DNA of 64,000 nt from Streptomyces sp. NBC_00878. GTDB taxonomy: Bacteria > Actinomycetota > Actinomycetes > Streptomycetales > Streptomycetaceae. Where the stretch lies: NCBI RefSeq assembly GCF_026341515.1, contig NZ_JAPEOK010000001.1, positions 310,001 through 374,000 on the forward strand, given 5' to 3'. The position numbers were made by a program, and so were the translations under genes. Under the pieces are notes generated by a model. The model saw only the letters and a list, made by a program, of their open reading frames with translations, was not told the DNA's origin and made no database searches. This document shows, piece after piece, positions 41,145 to 49,079 of the stretch (its first letter is position 1; every line of letters starts with the position of its first letter).

Positions 41145-43949
41145 ATGGTCCGACTCTTGGGTCGATCCTGGCCTCAGTCGACTCCCCGCCTCAAAGGCCT
41201 GCGCGCGCGGCGCAGGCCTGACCGCCCTCGCCGAGCGCATGCGCGGCGAGCACGGCAGACGCCGCGCCACCCGGTCGAGCCGCGGGGGGCCCACGACGGC
41301 GGGCACCGACGCGGCCCCTCGGCGGGGCTGCGGTCGGCGCTGGGCGGGCGCAGTGTCGCGGGCCAGGTGTTCGTCCTGCAAGTGGTGATCGTGCTGCTGC
41401 TGGTCGTGGCCGCGGTGGTGGCCCTGGTTCTCCAGGTACGGCACGACAGCTCGGAGGAGGCCCGGAACCGTTCCCTGGCCGTCGCCGAGACGTTCGCCAA
41501 CGCTCCCGGCACCCGCGAGGCCCTGAGTGCCCCCGATCCCACCGCGGTGCTTCAGCCGCGGGCCGAGGCCGCCCGTAAGCAGTCCAAGGTCGACTTCATC
41601 GTGGTGATGAACACCGACGGGATCCGCTACACCCACCCCAAGCCCGACCGGATCGGCAAGATGTTCGTCGGAACCCTCGAACCGGCGCTGGAGGGCCGCT
41701 CCTTCACCGAGAACATCATCGGAACCATCGGGCCGCTGGTGCAGGCCGTGGTTCCCGTCAAGGCGGACGACGGCAAGGTCGTGGGCCTGGTGTCGGCGGG
41801 CATCACGACCGAGAACGTCGGCGGTGTCGCGGACCGGCAGCTGCCGCTCCTCCTGACCGCCGCGGCCGCGGCACTCGCCCTGGCCCTGGGCGGGACAGCC
41901 CTGGTCAGCAGACGGCTGCTGCGCCAGACGCACGGCCTGGGCCCGTTCGAGATGACCCGGATGTACGAGCACCATGACGCGGTGCTGCACTCCGTCCGGG
42001 AGGGAGTGCTCATCGCCGGCGGCGAGGGGCGGCTGCTGCTCGCCAACGACGAGGCGCACCGGCTGCTGGATCTTCCCGGGGACGCCGAGGGACGGCATGT
42101 GCTCGACCTCGGCCTGGACGCGGACACAGCCGGTCTACTGGCCTCGGGGCGCGTCGCCACGGACGAGGTGCACCTGGTCGGAGACCGGCTGCTGGCCATC
42201 AACCAGCGGCCCACGGACCTCCAGGGCGGCCCGGCCGGCAGCGTCGCGACGCTCCGCGACTCGACCGAGCTGCGCGCCCTGTCCGGAAAGGCCGAATTGG
42301 CACGGGAGCATCTCAGGCTCCTGTACGACGCCGGGGTCGGCATCGGTACGGGCCTGGACGTGACCCGTACGGCCGAGGAACTGGCGGAGGTGGCGGTCCC
42401 GCGGTTCGCGGACTTCGTCACCGTGGACCTGGCCGACGCCGTGCTGAACGGCGAGGAACCGGAGGCGGGCACCGATCTGCGCCGTACGGCGTTCAGCGGT
42501 ATCCGCAAGGACGCCCCTCTCTACCCGGTGGGCGAGCGGATCAGGTTCGTCGCCTCCACGCCCCAGGCCCGCAGCATCGGCACGGGCGAGGCCGTGGTCG
42601 AGCCGCACCTGCGGGAGGCTCCGGGGTGGCTCGCGCAGGATCTGGAGCGTACGGCGCAGGTCGTGGAGTACGGAATCCACTCGCTGATCATCGTTCCGGT
42701 GCGGGTGGGGCACCTGGCGATGGGCGTGGTGAACTTCTGGCGGCTGGAGAAGCCCGAGCCCTTCGACGAGGAGGAGCTTGCCCTCGCCGAGGAGCTGGTC
42801 GCCCGCGCCGCGGTCTCCATCGACAACGCACGCCGCTACACACGCGAGCACACCATGGCCGTGACGCTCCAGCGCAGTCTGCTGCCGCGCAATCTGCCCG
42901 AGCAGAGCGCCCTTGACATCGCCTACCGCTACCTGCCCGCGCAGGCGGGGGTGGGCGGGGACTGGTTCGACGTACTGCCGCTGTCCGGTGCCCGCGTCGC
43001 GGTCGTCGTGGGCGATGTCGTCGGCCACGGACTGCACGCCGCGGCGACGATGGGCCGGCTGCGGACGGCGGTGCACAACTTCTCCGCCCTCGACCTGCCG
43101 CCCGACGAACTGCTCGGACTCCTCGACGAGTTGGTCGGCCGCATCGACCAGGACGAGGCGGCGGAGGACAGCAGTGCCGCGATCACCGGCGCCACCTGCC
43201 TGTACGCCGTCTACGACCCGACCTCCCGGCAGTGCACCGTCGCCCGGGCCGGTCACCCGCCGCCCGCCGTGGTCCGCCCCGACGGCAGCGTCGAGTTCCC
43301 CGAGGTGCCCGCCGGTCCGCCGCTCGGCGTGGGCGGCCTCCCGTTCGAGACAGCCGAGCTCAAGCTGGATGAGGGCAGCCGTCTCGTTCTCTACACGGAC
43401 GGGCTCGTCGAGGACCGGGAGCGGGACATCGACGTCGGCCTGGAGATGCTGCGTACGGCCCTCGCCGGAGCCGACCGGACGCCGGAGGACACCTGCCAGG
43501 GCGTTCTCAACGCCCTCCTCCCCGACCGGCCCAGCGACGACATCGCCCTGATCGTCGCCGGCACCCGTGCCCTCGGAGCCGACCGCGTCGCCGAGTGGCA
43601 GGTGCCGTCCGACCCGGCGGCCGTCGGTGAGGTACGCGCGTCCGTCACCCGGCAGTTGACGGAGTGGGACCTGGACGATCTGGCGTTCGCCACGGAGCTG
43701 ATGCTCAGCGAGCTGGTCACCAACGCGATCCGGTACGGCAACGGGCCCATCCAGGTCCGTATGCTGCGCGACCGCGTCCTGATCTGCGAGGTCTTCGACG
43801 GCAGCAGCACCTCACCGCACCTGCGGTACGCGGCCAGCACGGACGAGGGCGGACGCGGCCTGTTCCTCGTCGCACAACTCGCCGAACGCTGGGGCACCCG
43901 CTACACACCGGCCGGCAAGGTCATCTGGACCGAACAGCCACTGCCCTGA
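41145..43949 (+). CDS. Membrane-bound SpoIIE phosphatase with extracytoplasmic sensor and C-terminal GHKL kinase domain
   Basis: About 934 residues. Two membrane segments (about 73-97 and 232-254) flank an external Cache/PDC-like sensor (98-231: IVVMNTDGIRYTHPKPDRIG, GLVSAGITTENVG). Then PAS (about 270-390), GAF (about 395-560), PP2C/SpoIIE (about 570-800: GGDWFD, GDVVGHG, AGHPPP, YTDGLVE) and HATPase_c (about 810-930: LMLSELVTNAIRYGNG). It carries both arms of a partner-switch (phosphatase and anti-sigma-type kinase) in one protein under an external ligand. Start uncertain: residues 1-70 are Arg/His-rich with no clear ribosome binding site; in-frame starts exist from 41100 to about 41360. 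Confidence 0.9.
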   Translation: MVRLLGRSWPQSTPRLKGLRARRRPDRPRRAHARRARQTPRHPVEPRGAHDGGHRRGPSAGLRSALGGRSVAGQVFVLQVVIVLLLVVAAVVALVLQVRHDSSEEARNRSLAVAETFANAPGTREALSAPDPTAVLQPRAEAARKQSKVDFIVVMNTDGIRYTHPKPDRIGKMFVGTLEPALEGRSFTENIIGTIGPLVQAVVPVKADDGKVVGLVSAGITTENVGGVADRQLPLLLTAAAAALALALGGTALVSRRLLRQTHGLGPFEMTRMYEHHDAVLHSVREGVLIAGGEGRLLLANDEAHRLLDLPGDAEGRHVLDLGLDADTAGLLASGRVATDEVHLVGDRLLAINQRPTDLQGGPAGSVATLRDSTELRALSGKAELAREHLRLLYDAGVGIGTGLDVTRTAEELAEVAVPRFADFVTVDLADAVLNGEEPEAGTDLRRTAFSGIRKDAPLYPVGERIRFVASTPQARSIGTGEAVVEPHLREAPGWLAQDLERTAQVVEYGIHSLIIVPVRVGHLAMGVVNFWRLEKPEPFDEEELALAEELVARAAVSIDNARRYTREHTMAVTLQRSLLPRNLPEQSALDIAYRYLPAQAGVGGDWFDVLPLSGARVAVVVGDVVGHGLHAAATMGRLRTAVHNFSALDLPPDELLGLLDELVGRIDQDEAAEDSSAAITGATCLYAVYDPTSRQCTVARAGHPPPAVVRPDGSVEFPEVPAGPPLGVGGLPFETAELKLDEGSRLVLYTDGLVEDRERDIDVGLEMLRTALAGADRTPEDTCQGVLNALLPDRPSDDIALIVAGTRALGADRVAEWQVPSDPAAVGEVRASVTRQLTEWDLDDLAFATELMLSELVTNAIRYGNGPIQVRMLRDRVLICEVFDGSSTSPHLRYAASTDEGGRGLFLVAQLAERWGTRYTPAGKVIWTEQPLP

Positions 43950-43967
43950 GGCACAGCGGCGGAACGC

Positions 43968-45638
43968 TCAGCCGCGGAACGGAGGATCGTCGCCGGTCTC
44001 CGGCCAGCTGTCCGAGGTGTCCGACACCGGCTCGCTCGCGTCGACCGGGCTCTCCCGTACGTCCCCGGCCTCCGCGGCGTCCCCGGCGGGTACGGTCGCC
44101 AGGGCGCCGTTTCCCTGGAGTCGCTCCAGGTCGGCGGGGCGTACCTGGATGACGATCAGGGCGATCAGGGCCGCCACGACCGCGAAGATCGCCGCGACGA
44201 CGAACGCGCTCGAAATGCCCGAGGTCAGCACCTGGTCGCTCCAGGGCGGCGGGAGTTCGCCGGTTCTGCGGAATTCGAGGCGCTGGGCCGGGGTCGCCTC
44301 GGCCATGAACTCGCGGACCTGATCGGTGGCCTCGTTGCGGCTGGCCGTACCGAAGACGGTCACCAGCACCGACAGGCCGAGCGAACCGCCCACCTGCTGG
44401 GTGGCGTTGAGGATCCCGGAGGCCGCTCCCGCTTCCTGCGACTCGACTCCCGAGACCGCCATCAGCGTCAGCGACACGAAGTTGAGCCCCATGCCGAAGC
44501 CGAAGACCAGCATGGGGCCGAGGATGCTGCCCGCGTACGTGCTGTCGACGTCGGTCAGGGTCAGCCAGCCGAGTCCGATGGCGGACAGGACCGCGCCCAC
44601 CGTCATGAACGGCTTGGGCCCCCACCTGGGCAGCAGTTGTGAGGCGAACCCCGCGCCTATGGCGATGATCGCGCTCACCGGCAGGAAGGCGAGACCGGCT
44701 TCGAGCGGGCTGAAGCCCAGGATGTTCTGCACGAAGAGCGTCAGGAAGAAGAACATCCCGAACATCGCCGCGGCCAGACTCAGCATGATCGCGTAGACGC
44801 CCGCCCGGTTGCGGTCGCGGAACATCCACAGGGGCGTGATGGGCTGTCTCGACCGGCGCTCGATGGTGATGAACGCGGCGAGAAGTACGACGGCCGCCGC
44901 GAAGGCCGCGAGGGTGAGGCTGTCGCTCCAGCCGTCCTCCGAGGCGCGGATGAATCCGTAGACGAGCAGCACCATGCCCGCGGTGGAGGTGAGTGCGCCG
45001 AGGATGTCGAAGTGGCCCGGATGGCGCTCGGACTCCCGGATGTAGCGGGGCGTCGCCAGCACGATCAGCAGGCCGATGGGCACGTTGACGAAGAGGACCC
45101 AGCGCCAGTCGAGCCACTCCACGAGCAGTCCGCCCGCCAGCAGGCCGATCGCGCTGCCGCCGGCCGAGACCGCGGCGAACACGCCGAACGCCCTGTTCCG
45201 CTCGGGCCCTTCCTCGAACGTCGTGGTGATCAGCGACAGGGCCGTCGGAGACGCGATGGCACCGCCGACGCCCTGCAGCGAGCGAGCGGCGAGCAACTGC
45301 CAGGACTCCTGCGAGAGTCCGCCGAGCAGCGAGGCCACCACGAAGAGAAGGACGCCGAACATGAAGACGCGTCGACGGCCGAGGATGTCACCGAGCCGCC
45401 CGCCGAGCAGGAGCAGACCGCCGAAGGTCAGCGTGTAGGCGTTGATCACCCAGGACAGGTTCTCGGTCGAGAAGCCGAGAGAACTCTGGATGTGCGGGAG
45501 GGCGATGTTCACGATGGTGATGTCGAGAACCACCATCAGCTGGCACGAGGCAATGACAAGGAGCGCCATCCCTCTGCCGCGGCCCCGCTCCGGGGACTTG
45601 GCAGTTTCCGAGGGTGGTGTCGTGTGAGCGCCCGTCAT
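43968..45638 (-). CDS. MFS drug:H+ antiporter, DHA2 (EmrB/QacA) type
   Basis: 556 residues with about 14 hydrophobic segments. Motif C-like region and LDITIVNIALPHIQSSLGFS, GGRLGDILGRRRVFMFG (motif A), ATPRYIRESERHPGHFDILG. Acidic soluble tail of about 60 residues. Exports drugs or metabolites; substrate unknown. Lies 126 nt downstream of a PaaX-type gene on the same strand, with three CCGACGT repeats before its start, so it probably has its own regulated promoter. Confidence 0.93.
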   Translation of the reverse strand: MTGAHTTPPSETAKSPERGRGRGMALLVIASCQLMVVLDITIVNIALPHIQSSLGFSTENLSWVINAYTLTFGGLLLLGGRLGDILGRRRVFMFGVLLFVVASLLGGLSQESWQLLAARSLQGVGGAIASPTALSLITTTFEEGPERNRAFGVFAAVSAGGSAIGLLAGGLLVEWLDWRWVLFVNVPIGLLIVLATPRYIRESERHPGHFDILGALTSTAGMVLLVYGFIRASEDGWSDSLTLAAFAAAVVLLAAFITIERRSRQPITPLWMFRDRNRAGVYAIMLSLAAAMFGMFFFLTLFVQNILGFSPLEAGLAFLPVSAIIAIGAGFASQLLPRWGPKPFMTVGAVLSAIGLGWLTLTDVDSTYAGSILGPMLVFGFGMGLNFVSLTLMAVSGVESQEAGAASGILNATQQVGGSLGLSVLVTVFGTASRNEATDQVREFMAEATPAQRLEFRRTGELPPPWSDQVLTSGISSAFVVAAIFAVVAALIALIVIQVRPADLERLQGNGALATVPAGDAAEAGDVRESPVDASEPVSDTSDSWPETGDDPPFRG

Positions 45639-45655
45639 GGGTTTGCCCTGCGTGT

Positions 45656-45692
45656 CCGACGTCGGAGAGGCCGACGTTCGCTGTACCGACGT
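45656..45692. promoter_or_regulatory. Three phased CCGACGT repeats before the MFS gene
   Basis: CCGACGT at 45656, 45671 and 45686, exactly 15 bp apart, 18-54 nt upstream of the exporter start. The regular phasing suggests a regulator binding array. Confidence 0.5.
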
Positions 45693-45764
45693 TAGCCCTG
45701 ACCGCCGGACCCCACCAATCGATCTTTCCGTCGCCCCGGCAGCGGGGAGGCATGGTGCGTACCG

Positions 45765-46562
45765 TCACTCGTCGGCGGCGGAACCCTTCCCAGGCGCCGG
45801 TTCACATCGCAGCGCCTCGGTCACCTCTCGCTGGTAATCGGTGTAGACGGCGCGCAGGGCCGGTGCCGGCCAGGGGGTGGGGAGGAGTTCGTCCGGCAGG
45901 ACGGGGTCGGTGACCAGGTGGCGGACGATGGCCGTGAAGGTGGCGAAGCGGTCGGCCGGGCGTTCAAGGCGGGCCACGCGGGCCAGGAGCGCACCCGCGG
46001 TGTCGGCCCAGTCGTCGAGCGGCCACAGGCTCGCGGCCAGGGCGCGGGCGGGCTGTTCGGGCCGCGCGGTGAAACGCTGGGTGAGTTCCGTCAGGTGCGC
46101 CGGCCATGAGCGTCGTAGGTTGGCCGGCCGGAGCCATACGCCTTCGCGCAGTTCCGCCAGCCGCAGGCGGGACAACTCGGCGCGCAGCTCGGCTCGTTCG
46201 GCGGGCCCGCGCCCGGTCGCGGTGACGACGACGGTTTCCCACGATCCGTCCCAGGCCCTGGTCCTCGGGTGCACGGCGTCGTCCTGGCGGCGCTGCCGCT
46301 CCAGCAGTCGTTCGCTGAGGCGATAGACCCCGTCGGCACGATGCAGGTCACCCCCCGCCACCATCCGGCTGAGCGCGGCCCGCAGTGTGGAGTCGGCGAT
46401 GCCGAAGGGTTCGACGCTGCGGACCAGGTCCCGTACCGGAAGCTCCGGCGGATGCACGCCGAGCAGCAGGCTCAGCACGACCGACCGCGCGGACAGCGGG
46501 CGCGGTTCGATGTCGGTGGGCGACTGGGAGGCGTTCGTCCGCGTGGAGCGCATGGACCGCAT
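45765..46562 (-). CDS. PaaX-family transcriptional regulator
   Basis: 265 residues. PaaX N-terminal winged helix (LSARSVVLSLLLGVHPPELP, RDLVRSVEPFGIADSTLRAA, LSRMVAGG), then the PaaX-like C-terminal domain (WDGSWETVVVTATGRGPAER, RLRLAELREGVWLRPANL). PaaX proteins sense acyl-CoA thioesters such as phenylacetyl-CoA. Divergent from an AidB-type acyl-CoA dehydrogenase gene 141 bp away, its probable target. Start at the first ATG; MRSTRT three codons later is equally possible. Confidence 0.9.
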   Translation of the reverse strand: MRSMRSTRTNASQSPTDIEPRPLSARSVVLSLLLGVHPPELPVRDLVRSVEPFGIADSTLRAALSRMVAGGDLHRADGVYRLSERLLERQRRQDDAVHPRTRAWDGSWETVVVTATGRGPAERAELRAELSRLRLAELREGVWLRPANLRRSWPAHLTELTQRFTARPEQPARALAASLWPLDDWADTAGALLARVARLERPADRFATFTAIVRHLVTDPVLPDELLPTPWPAPALRAVYTDYQREVTEALRCEPAPGKGSAADE

Positions 46563-46703
46563 TGTGCCCGGTCAGGCGGGACGGAACGTGGCCGCGGCCC
46601 TGCCACGTACTCGTTCGGCACCGCCGCGTGGGCGGTGAGCGCGCTCCAGAAGCGTCGTGTTACGTGATTGCCGCAGTCGCAGGAATAGTGCAACACTGAC
46701 CGC

Positions 46704-48365
46704 ATGGTCCCGATACTCGCGCCCGAGCACTCCGCCACGCACGACGTCACGAACCAGGCCCCGCCCCTCACTCCGTACGACGCCTCCGACGACGCGGCCC
46801 TGCTGGAGGGGCTCCGCCGCGAAGGTGCCGGCTGGGCCGAGGAGGACGTACGCCGTCTGGGGCGCGTGGCCGGCGGCGAGGAGGCCCAGCTCTGGGGCGA
46901 GCAGGCCAACCGCCACGCGCCCGAGCTGCGTACGCACGACCGCTACGGCAACCGGATCGACGAGGTCGAGTTCCACCCGAGCTGGCACCGGCTGATGGGA
47001 GTGGCGGTGGCCGAGGGCCTGGCCGCCTCGCCCTGGGCGGACGACAGGTCCGGCGCCCATGTCGCCCGTACCGCCGGCGGACTGGTGTGGGGCCACACGG
47101 AGGCCGGGCACGGCTGCCCCACCTCGATGACGTACGCGGCCGTGCCCGCTCTGCGGCGGCAGCCCGAGCTGGCCGCGGTCTACGAACCCCTGCTGGTCAG
47201 CCGGGTCTACGATCCGGGACTGCGCGTCCCGGCCGAGAAGCGCGGGCTGCTGGCGGGCATGGGGATGACGGAGAAGCAGGGCGGCTCGGACGTCCGTACC
47301 AACACCACGGCCGCCGCGCCGACGGCCGAGCCGGGCGTGTACACGCTGCATGGCCACAAGTGGTTCACGTCGGCGCCGATGTGCGATGTGTTCCTGGTCC
47401 TCGCCCAGGCGCCCGGCGGTCTCTCCTGCTTCCTCGTGCCGCGGATCCTGCCGGACGGCACCCGCAACACGTTCCGTATCCAGCGGCTCAAGGACAAGCT
47501 CGGCAACCGGTCCAACGCCTCCTCGGAGCCGGAGTTCGACAACACCGTCGCCTGGCTGGTCGGCCCCGAGGGGCAGGGCGTGAAGACGATCATCGAGATG
47601 GTCAACTGCACGCGTCTGGACTGCGTGATGATGAGCGCGACGCTGATGCGCAAGACCCTCGTGGAGGCGGGCCACCACACGAGGCACCGCGGCGCCTTCG
47701 GCGCGCTGCTGATCGACCAGCCCCTCATGCGCAACGTACTGGCCGATCTGGCGCTGGAGTCCGAGGCCGCCACGACGCTCACCCTGCGGCTCGCGGGAGC
47801 CGCGGACCGCGCGGTCCGCGGCGACGCGCAGGAGACGGCGTTCCGCAGGATCGCCACCGCCGTCGGCAAGTACTGGGTGACCAAGCGCGGCCCGGCCTTC
47901 ACCGCCGAAGCCCTGGAGTGCCTCGGCGGCAACGGCTATGTGGAGGAGTCGGGCATGCCCCGCCACTACCGCGAGGCGCCCCTGCTCTCCATCTGGGAGG
48001 GGTCGGGCAACGTCAACGCCCTCGATGTGCTGCGTGCCCTCGGCCGGGCACCCGACGCCGCCGAGGCCCTGTTCGCGGAACTCGGCCTGGCACACGGGGC
48101 CGACGCCCGGCTCGACGCGGCCGTGCTCCGGCTCAAGGACCAGCTGTCCGACCTGGAAGGCGTCCAGACGGGCGCCCGTCGACTGGTCGAGCTGATGGCG
48201 CTGGCCCTTCAGGGCTCCCTCCTGGTCCGCCACGCCCCGCCCGCCGTCGCCGACGCCTTCTGCGCGACCCGGCTCGGCGGTGACTGGGGGTACGCCTTCG
48301 GCACGCTCCCCGCCTCCGCCGACCTGGGCGCGATCCTCAACCGCGCCCTGCCGGAGGCCGGTTGA
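46704..48365 (+). CDS. AidB-type acyl-CoA dehydrogenase
   Basis: 553 residues, longer than ordinary acyl-CoA dehydrogenases, matching the AidB/isovaleryl-CoA dehydrogenase-like group. FAD loop GMGMTEKQGGSDVRTNT, HKWFTSAPMCDVFLVLAQAP, LGNRSNASSEPEFDNTVAWL, CLGGNGYVEESGMPRHYREA, and IWEGSGNVNALDVLRAL. E. coli AidB protects DNA against alkylation; others oxidise acyl-CoAs. The divergent PaaX gene points to an acyl-CoA role here. No clear ribosome binding site. Confidence 0.93.
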   Translation: MVPILAPEHSATHDVTNQAPPLTPYDASDDAALLEGLRREGAGWAEEDVRRLGRVAGGEEAQLWGEQANRHAPELRTHDRYGNRIDEVEFHPSWHRLMGVAVAEGLAASPWADDRSGAHVARTAGGLVWGHTEAGHGCPTSMTYAAVPALRRQPELAAVYEPLLVSRVYDPGLRVPAEKRGLLAGMGMTEKQGGSDVRTNTTAAAPTAEPGVYTLHGHKWFTSAPMCDVFLVLAQAPGGLSCFLVPRILPDGTRNTFRIQRLKDKLGNRSNASSEPEFDNTVAWLVGPEGQGVKTIIEMVNCTRLDCVMMSATLMRKTLVEAGHHTRHRGAFGALLIDQPLMRNVLADLALESEAATTLTLRLAGAADRAVRGDAQETAFRRIATAVGKYWVTKRGPAFTAEALECLGGNGYVEESGMPRHYREAPLLSIWEGSGNVNALDVLRALGRAPDAAEALFAELGLAHGADARLDAAVLRLKDQLSDLEGVQTGARRLVELMALALQGSLLVRHAPPAVADAFCATRLGGDWGYAFGTLPASADLGAILNRALPEAG

Positions 48366-48366
48366 C

Positions 48367-48402
48367 CCCGGCCCGGTGGTGCTCGACGTTCGGCGGGCCG
48401 GG
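48367..48402 (+). terminator. Hairpin after the AidB-type gene
   Basis: Perfect 9-bp stem CCCGGCCCG/CGGGCCGGG with an 18-nt loop, immediately after the stop. Confidence 0.5.
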
Positions 48403-48437
48403 TCACCCGGTCCGGCGCCGGGGCACGGACGCGGCGC

Positions 48438-48548
48438 GGCCTGGGCGGGCGCAGCCGCGAGCAGCCCGACCCCGGTGAGCAGGATGGTGGCCGCCCCCGC
48501 GACGGCCGCCGATCCGGCTCGGGAGCTCAAAGGCCGTGATGTCAACAT
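48438..48548 (-). pseudogene. Orphan signal peptide: head of a lost secreted-protein gene
   Basis: An ATG with GGAGGAACC directly upstream begins a textbook Sec signal: MLTSRPLSSRAGSAAVAGAA, TILLTGVGLLAAAPAQA, cleavage before APRPCPG. The frame then runs antisense into the AidB-type gene without a stop until 46572, so the mature domain is missing. Most likely a deletion left only the 5' end. A very short secreted peptide by frameshift (stop near 48400) is a weaker alternative. Confidence 0.55.
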
Positions 48549-48782
48549 CGGTTCCTCCGTTCGATGGTCACGGTCACCGACCCTGGCATCCCACGGGAAC
48601 GGACACATCCTGTGATGTCTCAGGGTGCTTGTGGGGCCTGTTCGGCGGGTGCGGGTGGGACAGTCCGATCGGCCTCCCTGTGAGTCGCCCGCGGCGCTGA
48701 ACACCTCCGTCGGCGGACGCGTATGTGATTCCGGAGCGGCTCCCACAGCGTGCGTACGCGCGTCGGGAAGAGACGAGGGATC

Positions 48783-48992
48783 ATGACTGAACAGCGCTAT
48801 CACGTCATCGGCATGACCTGCGGCCGCTGTGCCGACGCTCTTGAGAGCAAGCTCGGCGGGGTGTTCGGTGTGGACCGGGTGGGTGTCGACCTCGACACCG
48901 GTTCGGTGACCGTGGCGGGCGAGGCGCTCGACGGTTCGAAGGTGTGCGCCGCGATCACCGAGGCGGGTTTCGAGGTCGCCGCCGTACTCTGA
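48783..48992 (+). CDS. Heavy-metal-associated (CopZ-like) metallochaperone
   Basis: 69 residues, one HMA domain with metal-binding Cys13-x-x-Cys16 in VIGMTCGRCADAL; beta-alpha-beta pattern to the C-terminus (KVCAAITEAGFEVAAVL). Binds Cu(I) or a similar soft metal. GACGAGGG precedes the ATG. No P-type ATPase or CsoR gene is adjacent, so its delivery partner must be encoded elsewhere. Confidence 0.92.
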   Translation: MTEQRYHVIGMTCGRCADALESKLGGVFGVDRVGVDLDTGSVTVAGEALDGSKVCAAITEAGFEVAAVL

Positions 48993-49040
48993 GCCGAACT
49001 CCAGGCCGTACTCCAACAACCGGCCGGGCGACCGGCCCGG

Positions 49041-49079
49041 TCAGAAGATGTTCTGTCCCATCAGAAGATGCCCTGCCCG
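49041..49079. repeat. 20-bp duplication of the 3' end of the flavoprotein gene
   Basis: TCAGAAGATG..CTG.CC repeats at 49041-49059 and 49061-49079 (20-bp period). The native copy encodes GQGIF-stop; the extra copy encodes GQNIF-stop just beyond it. Confidence 0.75.

Noticed and set aside
46640..46703. PaaX operator as an inverted GTGTT...AACAC in the aidB-paaX gap
   Set aside because: Only five terminal bases pair across about 30 bp with poor inner symmetry; not strong enough to call a site.
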